Shown here piece by piece: positions 18,060 through 27,269 of a stretch of DNA of 64,000 nucleotides. Below the pieces are notes generated by a model. That model was not told the DNA's origin, did no database searches, and was given only the letters and a program-made list of their open reading frames with translations. Every line of letters starts with the position of its first letter. The stretch's first letter is position 1. The stretch spans positions 186,001-250,000 of the forward strand of contig NZ_JACSOI010000006.1 of the NCBI RefSeq assembly GCF_018728565.1, written 5' to 3'. This DNA comes from Zobellia russellii (lineage in GTDB: Bacteria > Bacteroidota > Bacteroidia > Flavobacteriales > Flavobacteriaceae). A program made the position numbers and the translations under genes.

Positions 18060-18704
18060 CTATAAAACCTGTTGTAACAAGGTCTTGATTTCACTTAACA
18101 TCATTCCGGTAGCCCCCCAAACGGTATAACCATTTAATTTAAAGGCAGGTACGGGTACGTTTGAGGCATAAGAAGTAGTCATTTCTTGGGTAAAAATATT
18201 GCTCTCATCCATAAAATCCAGCAGGGGCACCTCTACCAGTTCCTCTACCTCTGTCTCTTGAGGCAAAAATGGTTCCGCCCTATTATACACTCCAACAAAG
18301 GGGTGGACATTAAAATTACTTGGAGGTATATAAATTTCGGTGAGTGATTTTATAACCTTTATATTTTCAGGTTCTACCCCCACCTCTTCATGCGTTTCCC
18401 TTAGCGCCGTGGCCATCATATTGGCATCTTCGGCCTCTACTTGACCTCCTGGAAAGCCGATTTGATTGGAGTGTACATCCTTGGGGTGGCTTTTTCGCAA
18501 AATGAGCAATAAACGCGTTAGATTTACTTCATCTGGGTAAAAAAGCGCCATTACTGCCGCTTTTTTCGTCAATTTAGGCTTTTGCCTAGCCGTTTGTAGC
18601 TCCTCCAATCTAAACTGAGGAGCCATTTTTAAATGCGAAGCCTCTCCGGGTAAAGGCAGATTCTTTATTTTTGGGATTCGAATAGAGAAATCATCAAAAT
18701 TCAT
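18060..18704 (-). CDS. Nudix hydrolase (CoA pyrophosphatase type)
   Basis: A 214-residue Nudix enzyme. The Nudix box spans about residues 87-109 (GGQVE ... RETHEEVG), with Arg102, Glu103, Glu106 and Glu107 in catalytic or metal-binding positions. The preceding LLLILRKSHPKDVHSNQIGF matches the extended CoA-diphosphatase signature (LLTKRS...HxGQxxFPGG-like), so CoA or a CoA thioester is the likely substrate. That is an inference from motif style. The ATG shares two bases with the ATG of the divergent cyclophilin gene. Confidence 0.88.
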   Translation of the reverse strand: MNFDDFSIRIPKIKNLPLPGEASHLKMAPQFRLEELQTARQKPKLTKKAAVMALFYPDEVNLTRLLLILRKSHPKDVHSNQIGFPGGQVEAEDANMMATALRETHEEVGVEPENIKVIKSLTEIYIPPSNFNVHPFVGVYNRAEPFLPQETEVEELVEVPLLDFMDESNIFTQEMTTSYASNVPVPAFKLNGYTVWGATGMMLSEIKTLLQQVL

Positions 18705-19419
18705 GACAATCAGAAATTCTTTTAGATTAGCAATATTACCACTAATTTTTCTCGCTTCTTGCGGCGAAAGTCCTAAAGAAAAGCAAAAACCTACCGTACA
18801 GGAAGAAGTAAAAGAGGATACGGTTCAAATTGATTCCTCTAAAATCCAAAAAGAAAAAGAAGAAGAGTTTGTATTAACTGAAGAAAATGCAATTGATTTC
18901 TTCTTTGAATACCAAAAAGATTTAAAAGTTGATAAAGTAAAGATTACCACCCGGTTCGGGAGTTTTACCGTGCAACTCTTTGACAATGTGCCGTACCACA
19001 AGGCCAATTTTATTTACTTAACACGTAAAGGCTACTTTAACGACACCCAATTTCACCGGATAGTGAAGAATTTTATCATTCAAGGGGGCAATTCAGACGA
19101 TAGAAAAACGGGAAAAAAACGAAGCGAGATTGGACGATACCTTCTTCCTCCCGATACGCGAAAAGGCCATAAACACCATAGAGGGGTAATCTCTATGCCC
19201 AGTAGTGAGATTGACAATCCGCATATGCTGGCATCACCTTACGAGTTTTTTATAGTGGTCACCAAACCAGGATCCTACCATTTAGATGGCGAGTTTACGC
19301 CTTTTGGAAAGGTCATAGAAGGAATGGATGTTGTAGATAAAATTAACAGCGTAGAAATTGGCGAGGGAGATTGGCCGCAACAGAATATCTATATTCAAAA
19401 AGCGGAGGTTATAGAATAA
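18703..19419 (+). CDS. Cyclophilin-type peptidylprolyl isomerase lipoprotein
   Basis: A 238-residue lipoprotein (signal ending LASC, Cys20) with a charged Lys/Glu-rich linker (about 22-60) and a cyclophilin domain (about 70-236). Recognisable cyclophilin motifs are FHRIVKNFIIQGG and the final DVVDKINSVE. It should speed proline isomerisation during folding of envelope proteins. The start codon overlaps that of the divergent Nudix gene (CATG at 18702-18705), so its promoter must lie inside Nudix coding sequence. It converges on the TRIC-like gene 11 bp away. Confidence 0.92.
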   Translation: MTIRNSFRLAILPLIFLASCGESPKEKQKPTVQEEVKEDTVQIDSSKIQKEKEEEFVLTEENAIDFFFEYQKDLKVDKVKITTRFGSFTVQLFDNVPYHKANFIYLTRKGYFNDTQFHRIVKNFIIQGGNSDDRKTGKKRSEIGRYLLPPDTRKGHKHHRGVISMPSSEIDNPHMLASPYEFFIVVTKPGSYHLDGEFTPFGKVIEGMDVVDKINSVEIGEGDWPQQNIYIQKAEVIE

Positions 19420-19430
19420 AAGTCAATTAT

Positions 19431-20048
19431 TTAGACGTCTACTTTCTTATAAATATTAGGTAGAGCAAGTCCAAATTTGACCGCCAACAATCGGGTAACG
19501 ATAATAATTAGGATAGCGGCAATGTAGGCGTAAGCTCCGTCTATAGGAAGAAGTACGAGTATAAAATAACTTATACCCCCAAGAATACAGGCCGTTGCAT
19601 AGATCTCCTTGGTCCTAAAGATTACAGGAATTTCATTGCACAGCATATCGCGTATAACACCTCCGAAACAAGCTGTAATGGTGCCTAGTGCCACACACAT
19701 TACGGGCAGCAAGTCTGCCGTTAATCCTTTTTCTATACCCAACATGGTAAAGAGGCCAATTCCTATAGTGTCGAACAGAAATAAGGTTTTTCTCAGATAT
19801 TTTAAGTGTCTCACAAAAATCACTGAAAAAACAACGGCCCCGGCAATAACCGTAATATACACAGGCTCACGCATCCAAAGTACGGGCGTATTGCCTATGA
19901 GCATATCACGTAAAGTGCCCCCGCCCACCGCAGTTACGAACGAGATTATAAAAATCCCGAAAAGGTCCAACTTCTTATCCATCGCCACCAAAACCCCGGA
20001 AATGGCAAAAGCAATAGTTCCCAAAATATCGATTAAAAAATAAAACAT
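19431..20048 (-). CDS. Trimeric intracellular cation (TRIC) channel family protein
   Basis: A 205-residue protein with seven hydrophobic segments, formerly UPF0126/YadS. It has the internal duplication of this family: GGGTLRDMLIG in the first half and FGGVIRDMLCN in the second. Prokaryotic TRIC homologues form monovalent-cation channels. The substrate here is inferred from family. The gene follows the RDD gene on the same strand with a 75-bp gap. Confidence 0.92.
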   Translation of the reverse strand: MFYFLIDILGTIAFAISGVLVAMDKKLDLFGIFIISFVTAVGGGTLRDMLIGNTPVLWMREPVYITVIAGAVVFSVIFVRHLKYLRKTLFLFDTIGIGLFTMLGIEKGLTADLLPVMCVALGTITACFGGVIRDMLCNEIPVIFRTKEIYATACILGGISYFILVLLPIDGAYAYIAAILIIIVTRLLAVKFGLALPNIYKKVDV

Positions 20049-20123
20049 GCGCGAAAATGAGTTTTTGAACGTTCCTAATATTTTGGGCCACCGTGCAACG
20101 TTGGAAAGAATATTTAAACCAGG

Positions 20124-20840
20124 TTACAGTTGTTGCGTGTAGTAACTATAATCCTTGATTATTCTATCCACAAAATCCAAAGGTTTCATATCCGTAGTTA
20201 TGCTCGTTACCTTTTTTATTTGATCGCTCAAAGATACAATTACATTATGATTTCCGTTGCGTTTGGCGGAATCATAGAATTCCTTGATGGTCTGCATCTC
20301 ACGGTCCTTAAAAATGGTAACCTGTGGAAATTGAGGTTTATAATCTTCAGGTAAATCGCGTAACAAGGTATCTTTTAAAGAGACTCTTTTCTTTTCGCTA
20401 ATTACGGTTGTTCCTGCTGCTATATCTCCTACACGTTGCCCATTGCCCCTAATTAAAATAGTAAGTACCGCAACACCTCCGGAAGTAAGTACTACATCTA
20501 TAATCCGTAATATCCACCGCACAAAATAACTAGAAAAACCGGGTTTGGAACCATCAAGTTTTACCACTCGTATTTTCATAACGGTCTTACCAACGGTCTG
20601 CCCGTTCATAAACGTTTCTAGAAGCACATAGTACAGAAAGGCCGGCAAACTAATAAGCATATAAAGCGCCCACATATCCCCAAAATCAATATCCAAAGAA
20701 AGCAGTGCCATAATCATGATTATGGTATAGGCTAGAATGATAAAGCTATCTATCATATAAGCAAGCATGCGGTCTCCTAGATGTGCCGTATGCTGGTTAA
20801 TGGTTATATTTTGGGCTGTTTCTATTTGAAATTGTTCCAT
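20124..20840 (-). CDS. RDD family membrane protein
   Basis: A 238-residue RDD-domain protein. The domain spans about residues 15-155, begins LGDRMLAYMIDSFIIL and has three or four membrane segments. It contains GQTVGKTVMKIRV and ends with GDIAAGT. The C-terminal 80 residues are soluble. Its function is unknown, and some RDD proteins have been linked to ion transport. It sits divergently 32 bp from the SpoIIM/MoxR operon, the arrangement seen in many Bacteroidota, so it probably belongs to the same system. Confidence 0.9.
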   Translation of the reverse strand: MEQFQIETAQNITINQHTAHLGDRMLAYMIDSFIILAYTIIMIMALLSLDIDFGDMWALYMLISLPAFLYYVLLETFMNGQTVGKTVMKIRVVKLDGSKPGFSSYFVRWILRIIDVVLTSGGVAVLTILIRGNGQRVGDIAAGTTVISEKKRVSLKDTLLRDLPEDYKPQFPQVTIFKDREMQTIKEFYDSAKRNGNHNVIVSLSDQIKKVTSITTDMKPLDFVDRIIKDYSYYTQQL

Positions 20841-20851
20841 AGTTTCGTTTC

Positions 20852-20867
20852 TTTGGTATAAACCAAA
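20852..20867. promoter_or_regulatory. Palindrome in the 32-bp RDD/SpoIIM divergent gap
   Basis: TTTGGT-ATAA-ACCAAA is a perfect 6-bp inverted repeat with a 4-bp centre, lying in the middle of the space between the two start codons. It could be an operator for both directions. No consensus TAnnTTTG box fits in the gap, so the promoters may lie inside coding DNA. Confidence 0.3.
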
Positions 20868-20872
20868 AGTTG

Positions 20873-21832
20873 ATGCGCGAAGCCGCCTTTGTAAAGCAAA
20901 ATAAAGACAAATGGGCTACTTTTGAAAATGCCCTGACCAACAAAACGGCATTGACACCAGATAAATTGTCCGATCTCTACATTGAAATTACGGACCATCT
21001 TAGCTACGCCAAAACCTTTTATGCCGGCAGCAATACAGAGTTTTACCTCAACACTTTGGCCTCTCAGGCCCACCAAAAAATTTACAAGACCAAACGTGAA
21101 CCCAAAAACCGTATTGTGGAGTTTTGGAAAACCGAATTCCCTACGATGTTCTACAATCACCAACGCGAATTGCTGATCGCCTTTCTGGTATTTGTTTTTT
21201 TTAGTTTGGTAGGAGTATTTTCTGCCGCAAACGAAGGTACGTTTGTTCGTTCAATTTTGGGTGATGGCTATGTAAATATGACCATGGAAAATATTGACAA
21301 GGGAGACCCCATGGCCGTTTATAAGAAAATGGGGGAATTTAATATGTTTCTTGGCATAACCATCAACAATATTCGGGTAGCGCTTATGGCCTTTGCATAT
21401 GGTATTTTATTGGGTATTGGCACCTTGTTCGTTATGATGCAAAACGGAATTATGTTGGGTAGTTTTCAATATTTCTTTTACGAAAAAGGATTACTTTGGG
21501 AGTCTGCACGTACCATTTGGATTCATGGCACCATAGAAATATCCGTAATTATAATTGCGGGATGTGCCGGACTGGTGTTGGCCAACGGCATTCTATTCCC
21601 GGGCACATATACTAGGCTGGAATCTTTTAAAAGAGGGGTGCAAAACGGATTAAAAATTATGCTCAGTACGGTTCCTTTTTTCATCATTGCCGGTTTTTTA
21701 GAAGGCTTTGTCACAAGACATACAGAAATGCCGGATGCTTTGGCCATTTTTATAATTTTATCTTCCTTGGCACTAATTCTCTTTTACTACGTTATATATC
21801 CTAAACAACTTCACAAAAAACCAACCTCATGA
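20873..21832 (+). CDS. SpoIIM (stage II sporulation protein M) family membrane protein
   Basis: A 319-residue integral membrane protein of the SpoIIM/DUF95 family. The N-terminal 95 residues are soluble, then come about five or six hydrophobic segments with NNIRVALMAFAYGILLGIGT, a family hallmark. This is not a sporulating lineage. In Bacteroidota the family occurs with MoxR ATPases and DUF58 proteins, as here. The ATG at 20873 is preferred over the TTG at 20870. Its stop overlaps the next start (ATGA), indicating translational coupling. Confidence 0.9.
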   Translation: MREAAFVKQNKDKWATFENALTNKTALTPDKLSDLYIEITDHLSYAKTFYAGSNTEFYLNTLASQAHQKIYKTKREPKNRIVEFWKTEFPTMFYNHQRELLIAFLVFVFFSLVGVFSAANEGTFVRSILGDGYVNMTMENIDKGDPMAVYKKMGEFNMFLGITINNIRVALMAFAYGILLGIGTLFVMMQNGIMLGSFQYFFYEKGLLWESARTIWIHGTIEISVIIIAGCAGLVLANGILFPGTYTRLESFKRGVQNGLKIMLSTVPFFIIAGFLEGFVTRHTEMPDALAIFIILSSLALILFYYVIYPKQLHKKPTS

Positions 21833-22701
21833 AACAGTTTATAGAGTTCAAAAAACAACGGGAAATGAGCCAAATTTTATCGGACACCTTTGGCTTTTTG
21901 CGAAACGAATTCAAAACGTTTTTTGGTGTCTTCTTTAAGATTATCGCTCCTTTTCTAGTGGTTATGCTTATTAGCTACGGTTTTTACATGTTCCAGATAG
22001 GAGATTTCATGAACTTTAGCATAATTAGCTCCAACTCCGCTGTAAGTGGCTTGGTCGTTTTTGTGGTTGCCCTAGTATTTCTTATCGCCACCGTCACTAC
22101 CTATGTAATGGCCCAAGCTACTACCTTGTTTTACATCAAATCATATATAAAGCACAACGGAAATATAAACTTTACCGAAATTAAGGAAAACGTTTATAGC
22201 TCCTTTTGGAAATTTATCGGGCTCGGCTTTTTAGTGGCACTATGTGTCGGGTGCGGTTTTCTCTTCTGTATTATTCCCGGTGTTTTTCTTTATGTACCGC
22301 TGGTGCTGTCCTTTAGTATCCTTGCTTTTGAAGGAAAAGGAGTTTCAGATGCTTTTAGCAATAGTTTTACTTTGGTAAAAGAATATTGGTGGGTAACCTT
22401 TGCTTCACTTTTTGTTGTGGGTATCATAGTTACGGTTACCGGTTATGCTTTTGCCTTACCGGCTACGATATACACCTACGCCAAGATGGGTATACTTTCC
22501 GGTGAAATAGATGCCGAAAATTTTACCGTTGCAGATCCTATTTCTATTGTTTTGGGAATTATAAGTACGCTTGCCCAGTTTCTATTGAACATCATTTCTA
22601 TTGTGGCCAGTGTCTTAATTTATTTTGATTTGAACGAGAAAAAGAACTTTACGGGTACTTACGAACGTATAAAAAATCTTGGAGGAACGGCTGACGAATA
22701 A
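21829..22701 (+). CDS. Polytopic membrane protein of the MoxR operon
   Basis: A 290-residue protein with about six transmembrane segments (around 40-60, 70-95, 130-160, 185-210 and 240-265) and a charged N-terminus. No enzyme motif is recognised. It resembles the uncharacterised membrane proteins regularly encoded between SpoIIM and DUF4129 genes in Bacteroidota. It overlaps the SpoIIM gene by four bases and is followed two bases later by the DUF4129 gene, so it is certainly in the operon. The start could also be the Met at residue 13. Confidence 0.8.
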   Translation: MKQFIEFKKQREMSQILSDTFGFLRNEFKTFFGVFFKIIAPFLVVMLISYGFYMFQIGDFMNFSIISSNSAVSGLVVFVVALVFLIATVTTYVMAQATTLFYIKSYIKHNGNINFTEIKENVYSSFWKFIGLGFLVALCVGCGFLFCIIPGVFLYVPLVLSFSILAFEGKGVSDAFSNSFTLVKEYWWVTFASLFVVGIIVTVTGYAFALPATIYTYAKMGILSGEIDAENFTVADPISIVLGIISTLAQFLLNIISIVASVLIYFDLNEKKNFTGTYERIKNLGGTADE

Positions 22702-22703
22702 AT

Positions 22704-23444
22704 ATGCGAAAACTGCATTTCCTTTTACTGCTAGGCATATACTGGGCCGGAATTCTTTCCGCTCAGAAAGATTCTCTAAATATTGTCTATGACTCCGCTC
22801 CTCTTGAAGTCAAGACTATTAGCGACTCCGATCTAAGCAAATTTTATGAGGATAAGGATTTTCAGTATGAAGTTGTCGAAATAGACCCCACTTGGTGGGA
22901 CGATTTTAAAAGTTGGCTCAACAACCTCATGCTCCGTATTCTTGAGAATATTTTTGGTTTTGAGGAAGCTTCCGGCATTCTTGCCGCAATCATACGCCTT
23001 GTACCTTATTTGCTTCTGGGTGTACTAATCTATATTCTCATTCGGTTTTTTCTGAATATCAACGCCAGTGCACTTAAACAAGCCTCAAAAAACAAGGCCT
23101 TGGTTTCCCTTTCAGAGGAAGAGCATATAATTAAAAATGAAAATATTCAGGACTTGATTAACCAAGCCCTTTCCCTAAAGGACTTCCGGTTGGCGGTACG
23201 ATACACCTATTTACAGGTATTAAAACTAATGAGCGAGAAAGAACTCATTTCATGGGAACTGCAAAAAACCAATGATGACTACTTAAAAGAAATTTCAAAA
23301 ACCGATCTCCAAAGTCCGTTTACCGCAATTACCCGTTTATACAATTTTACTTGGTACGGAGGTTTTTATATTGATGAAACCGCCTACCAAAAAGCAAAAG
23401 GAACATTTGAATCCATTGAAAAAATCATAAGCTCCAATGGATAA
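22704..23444 (+). CDS. DUF4129 domain-containing membrane protein
   Basis: A 246-residue protein with a signal peptide (about 1-20), an extracytoplasmic segment, one transmembrane helix (about 95-120, LVPYLLLGVLIYILIRFFL) and a cytoplasmic C-terminal DUF4129 domain. The hallmark AVRYTYLQVLKLM lies near 170-185, and WYGGFYID near the end. The function is unknown, and it is a membrane-anchored partner of the MoxR/DUF58 system. It overlaps the next gene by eight bases. Confidence 0.88.
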   Translation: MRKLHFLLLLGIYWAGILSAQKDSLNIVYDSAPLEVKTISDSDLSKFYEDKDFQYEVVEIDPTWWDDFKSWLNNLMLRILENIFGFEEASGILAAIIRLVPYLLLGVLIYILIRFFLNINASALKQASKNKALVSLSEEEHIIKNENIQDLINQALSLKDFRLAVRYTYLQVLKLMSEKELISWELQKTNDDYLKEISKTDLQSPFTAITRLYNFTWYGGFYIDETAYQKAKGTFESIEKIISSNG

Positions 23445-24654
23445 AAAAGGTTTAAAATATATTGTGGTAGCCATAGCTACGGTAGCCCTGTTAATGGTTA
23501 TTCAATATAACAGTCCCAAACAGATCAACTGGACCAACTCTTACGTGGCCAAGCACAAAATACCCTACGGCACTTTTGTGTTGAACGATGTTATGGAACA
23601 TCTTTTCCCGAATAAAATTAAGCAGGTTAATATTCCTCCTTTTGAATTCCTTAAAACTAACGAAGAAGCTTCCGGAACCTACTTTTTTGTAAACAACAAT
23701 GTAAGTTTTGGTGATTCGGAACTGTTCTCTCTTTTAGACTGGGTAGAAAAGGGCAATACACTATTTATAGCTTCTGAAGATTACGAAGAAAAACTTTTGG
23801 ACACTCTTAAGCTAAATACCGCTACTCTTTTTAGCGGATTAGAAAACATACGGTCCCATAAACACAGATTGGTGAACCCTGCGCTAGATTCAGAAGACGG
23901 CTACGTTTTTAACAAAGAAGATTACGTTACGTATTTTGTGAAATACGGGACGGATTCCATGACTATCTTAGGAACTGTAACCAATATAGAGAAGACCCAA
24001 AAGAAAGATGAAGAAGTAAACAACGTAATCAAAAGGTCATTTGGAAAAGGAGAGATTATTCTAAGTACTTTTCCTAAAGCTTTTACAAACTACTTTATTC
24101 TAAAGGACAACAACAAAACATATACGGCGGGGCTTCTATCCTATTTAGACGGTTCCCGAACAATTTATATGGATAACCATTATAAAAGCGGAAAAGCGGT
24201 TTACACATCACCTATGCACGTTTTTCTTAATACCAAAGAATTTAGGTGGGCTTACTATCTTGCCCTGATCGGTATTGTTATCTATGTATTTTTTGAAGGT
24301 AAACGTGAGCAAAGGGCCATACCGGTAATTAACCCGCTTAAAAACCAAACTCTGGCCTTTACCCGTACCATTGCCGATATGTACTTTGAAAAAGGGGAAC
24401 GAAAACAAATTGCGGAACATAAGGTGGTTCATTTTCTGGAATACATCCGCTCCCGTTTCTATTTGAATACATTGAATAAGGATGATGAGTTTTACATCAA
24501 TTTAGCATCGCGAAGCCATCATACCAAGGAAGAAATCAAAGCACTTTTCTCACTTATAGCACAATTGGAAGCAAAGGATAACCTAACCGATAATGAGTTA
24601 CAAAAACTGAATTCGGCCATAGAAAATTTTAAAAAGAAATCACATGGAAAATAA
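23437..24654 (+). CDS. DUF4350 domain-containing membrane protein
   Basis: A 405-residue protein with an N-terminal membrane segment (about 5-22), a periplasmic DUF4350/GATase-like domain (about 40-260, with WVEKGNTLFIAS and GKGEIILSTFP), a second helix (about 270-287, WAYYLALIGIVIYVFFEG) and a cytoplasmic helical tail. The topology suggests a sensor or scaffold spanning the inner membrane. No catalytic Cys of true glutamine amidotransferases is apparent. It overlaps the MoxR gene by 11 bases. Confidence 0.87.
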   Translation: MDKKGLKYIVVAIATVALLMVIQYNSPKQINWTNSYVAKHKIPYGTFVLNDVMEHLFPNKIKQVNIPPFEFLKTNEEASGTYFFVNNNVSFGDSELFSLLDWVEKGNTLFIASEDYEEKLLDTLKLNTATLFSGLENIRSHKHRLVNPALDSEDGYVFNKEDYVTYFVKYGTDSMTILGTVTNIEKTQKKDEEVNNVIKRSFGKGEIILSTFPKAFTNYFILKDNNKTYTAGLLSYLDGSRTIYMDNHYKSGKAVYTSPMHVFLNTKEFRWAYYLALIGIVIYVFFEGKREQRAIPVINPLKNQTLAFTRTIADMYFEKGERKQIAEHKVVHFLEYIRSRFYLNTLNKDDEFYINLASRSHHTKEEIKALFSLIAQLEAKDNLTDNELQKLNSAIENFKKKSHGK

Positions 24655-25642
24655 TGAGATTCAAAATGAAGACCTCAACTTTAACAATCGCGTTCCTCTA
24701 GAAGATTTGAAGAACGCCGTTGGCGAAATCAAAAAAGAGCTTTCTAAGGTTATTATTGGCCAAGAAAACTTTGTTGAACTTCTCATTGTGTCCCTTTTAG
24801 TAGACGGGCATGTGCTTATTGAAGGGGTCCCGGGCATTGCCAAGACCATTACCGCAAAGCTTTTTGCCAAAACTTTAAAAACCGATTTTAGCAGGATTCA
24901 ATTTACACCGGATCTTATGCCAAGCGATATTCTAGGCACATCAATTTTTAATATAAAAACTTCCGAGTTCGAATATAAGAAAGGACCTATTTTCTCCAAT
25001 ATCGTGCTAATTGATGAGATAAACAGAGCTCCGGCAAAAACCCAGGCCGCCATGTTCGAAACCATGGAAGAACGTCAAATAACCATGGACGGTAACACTT
25101 ACAAAATGGAAGCTCCATTTATGGTATTGGCCACACAAAACCCAATAGAACAGGAAGGTACATATGCCCTACCCGAAGCCCAACTAGACCGTTTTCTTTT
25201 TAAAATAAAAGTAGAATACCCCTCTCTTGATGAGGAAATCTTAATTATAAAGACTCATCATGAACGGAAAGGAGCCATTGTAAAAGAAATGATAAATGGC
25301 GTGCTTACGCCCGAAAAATTAGCCGGTTTTAAGGCGAATATCCAAGAGGTTGTTGTAGAGGAAAAAATTATACGTTATATAGCCGAAATTATTTCCAAAA
25401 CAAGAAACCATCCACATCTGTATTTAGGTGGTTCTCCTAGAGCTTCCATTGCCACATTAAATGCCGCCAAAGCCTTTGCAGCAATAAGCGGAAGGGATTT
25501 TGTAACTCCGGAAGACATTAAAAAATCTTTGGTTCCGGTCCTTAACCACAGGGTTATCTTAACTCCAGAACGAGAAATGGAAGGCATGACCACAGAAAGC
25601 GTAATTCAAATGATAACGGAGTCTGTAGAAATTCCGAGGTAA
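24644..25642 (+). CDS. MoxR family AAA+ ATPase
   Basis: A 332-residue MoxR-type ATPase. Walker A is GVPGIAKT (61-68), Walker B is VLIDEINR (121-128), and sensor 1 lies in LATQNPIEQEGTY (about 162-174). GGSPRAS (sensor 2 region) follows near 265. MoxR proteins act as chaperone-like machines with VWA or DUF58 partners to insert cofactors or remodel envelope complexes. The client is unknown here. The DUF58 gene follows after two bases, the standard pairing. Confidence 0.95.
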   Translation: MENNEIQNEDLNFNNRVPLEDLKNAVGEIKKELSKVIIGQENFVELLIVSLLVDGHVLIEGVPGIAKTITAKLFAKTLKTDFSRIQFTPDLMPSDILGTSIFNIKTSEFEYKKGPIFSNIVLIDEINRAPAKTQAAMFETMEERQITMDGNTYKMEAPFMVLATQNPIEQEGTYALPEAQLDRFLFKIKVEYPSLDEEILIIKTHHERKGAIVKEMINGVLTPEKLAGFKANIQEVVVEEKIIRYIAEIISKTRNHPHLYLGGSPRASIATLNAAKAFAAISGRDFVTPEDIKKSLVPVLNHRVILTPEREMEGMTTESVIQMITESVEIPR

Positions 25643-25644
25643 GG

Positions 25645-26976
25645 ATGCAATTTTTGAAATCGTTCTACATACACAACGTTTTTTTTAGGTATATAGCTAT
25701 ACTTTCCGCCAGCTTTATACTCAGTTATTGGCTGCCGGTGCTCTACCCTATTGCTTGGCTTTTAAGCTTGCTTTTAATTGCCCTCTTTTTATTTGACACT
25801 TACCTACTCTATGCGCCAACGACAGGCATAAAAGCATCCAGAACATTACCTAAAAAATTATCTAATAGCGATTTAAACCCAATTTTAATTCAGTTTAAAA
25901 GTCAATATGCATTTCCTACCCATGTATCCATTATAGACGAACTTCCCGCTCAATTTCAAAAACGCGATTTTGAATATAAAACAAGCTTATCTAAAGGGGA
26001 TAAAAAAGAATATAGCTACACCGTAAGGCCTGTTGACCGTGGCGAGTATGTTTTTGGAAATTTAAACGTATTTGCGTCATCGCCTTTAAAAATAGTAAAG
26101 CGCAAGTTTGTCTTTCAAAAGGATCAAATGGTACCCGTATACCCAAGTATCATTCAGATGCAGCAATATGACTTTTTGGCCATCAATAACCGACTAACCG
26201 AGGTTGCCCTAAAAAAAATACGCCGCATTGGGCATACTCAAGAATTTGAACAGATAAAGGAGTACGTACAAGGTGATGATTTTAGAACTGTTAACTGGAA
26301 GGCTACCGCCAAACAAAATCAGTTGATGGTCAATCAATATCAAGATGAACGTTCCCAACCAATCTATTCCATAATTGATACGGGCCGAGTAATGAAAATG
26401 CCATTTAACGAGCTTAAACTTTTAGATTATGCTATTAATTCTGCTTTAGCCTTCTCAAACGTTGCCCTAAAGCGAAACGACAAAACGGGAATGATTACAT
26501 TCTCAAAAAAAATAGAAACCTTTGTTCCGGCCATTCAGAAAATCACACATTTGAATACCATCCTGGAAAAACTTTTTAGTATTGATACTCAATTTTCAGA
26601 TTCGGATTTTGGCATGCTTTACGCGCATATAAAGCGAAAAGTGAACCAAAGAAGCCTTTTACTGCTCTACACTAACTTTGAACACATATCGGCCTTAAAA
26701 AGACAGCTTCCGTTCTTGAGCGCTATTTCCAAAAAACATGTGCTCGTCGTAATCTTTTTTGAGAACACAGAATTGGATACTCTAATTTCTACGGATTCAG
26801 AAGACCTTCAGGCCATTTACCACAAGACTATTGCCGAAAAGTTTGCCATGGAAAAACGCTTAATGCAAAAGGAACTTCAGAAATACGGCATTCAAACTAT
26901 TTTGACCAAGCCGGAAAACTTAACCATGAATTCCATTAATAAATACCTGGAAATCAAGGCTCGTGGGCTTCTCTAA
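25645..26976 (+). CDS. DUF58 domain-containing protein (VWA-like)
   Basis: A 443-residue protein with two N-terminal membrane helices (about 15-55), a beta-rich extracytoplasmic-style segment and a C-terminal DUF58/VWA-like domain. The family signature is visible as EQIKEYVQGDDFRTVNWKAT (about 210-230), followed by YSIIDTGR at the position of a VWA MIDAS motif but lacking the full DxSxS. It is the expected partner of the MoxR ATPase just upstream and ends the operon. Confidence 0.93.
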   Translation: MQFLKSFYIHNVFFRYIAILSASFILSYWLPVLYPIAWLLSLLLIALFLFDTYLLYAPTTGIKASRTLPKKLSNSDLNPILIQFKSQYAFPTHVSIIDELPAQFQKRDFEYKTSLSKGDKKEYSYTVRPVDRGEYVFGNLNVFASSPLKIVKRKFVFQKDQMVPVYPSIIQMQQYDFLAINNRLTEVALKKIRRIGHTQEFEQIKEYVQGDDFRTVNWKATAKQNQLMVNQYQDERSQPIYSIIDTGRVMKMPFNELKLLDYAINSALAFSNVALKRNDKTGMITFSKKIETFVPAIQKITHLNTILEKLFSIDTQFSDSDFGMLYAHIKRKVNQRSLLLLYTNFEHISALKRQLPFLSAISKKHVLVVIFFENTELDTLISTDSEDLQAIYHKTIAEKFAMEKRLMQKELQKYGIQTILTKPENLTMNSINKYLEIKARGLL

Positions 26977-27035
26977 AGGCCCCTATAAAAAACAAACAGC
27001 TACAACAACGAATAAAGCTTAAAAAAGTTTTCAAC

Positions 27036-27069
27036 AAGTTATCACCAACGTTTATGTTGATAACTTTTA
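27036..27069 (+). terminator. Possible terminator of the MoxR operon
   Basis: AAGTTATCA (27036-27044) pairs with TGATAACTT (27058-27066) across a 13-nt loop and is followed by TTAA. The stem is AT-rich and the T-run short, so this is a weak candidate lying 60 bp after the DUF58 gene. Confidence 0.35.
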
Positions 27070-27269
27070 AATGGAATCAAAAGAAATTCCCACCCCTTAC
27101 TAACACTATTACTGATCGATAAAACGCATTTTTGATAACCTTGTTTTATGCCGCAACATGGTACTAACAGCCAAAAAATATCGTCATTATTCTGTAAATT
27201 GCAGTCCCCTCATGGTATGTAGAATACCGCCCTAAAAGCCTAACAACGAACCAAACCTACAGAACAGGA

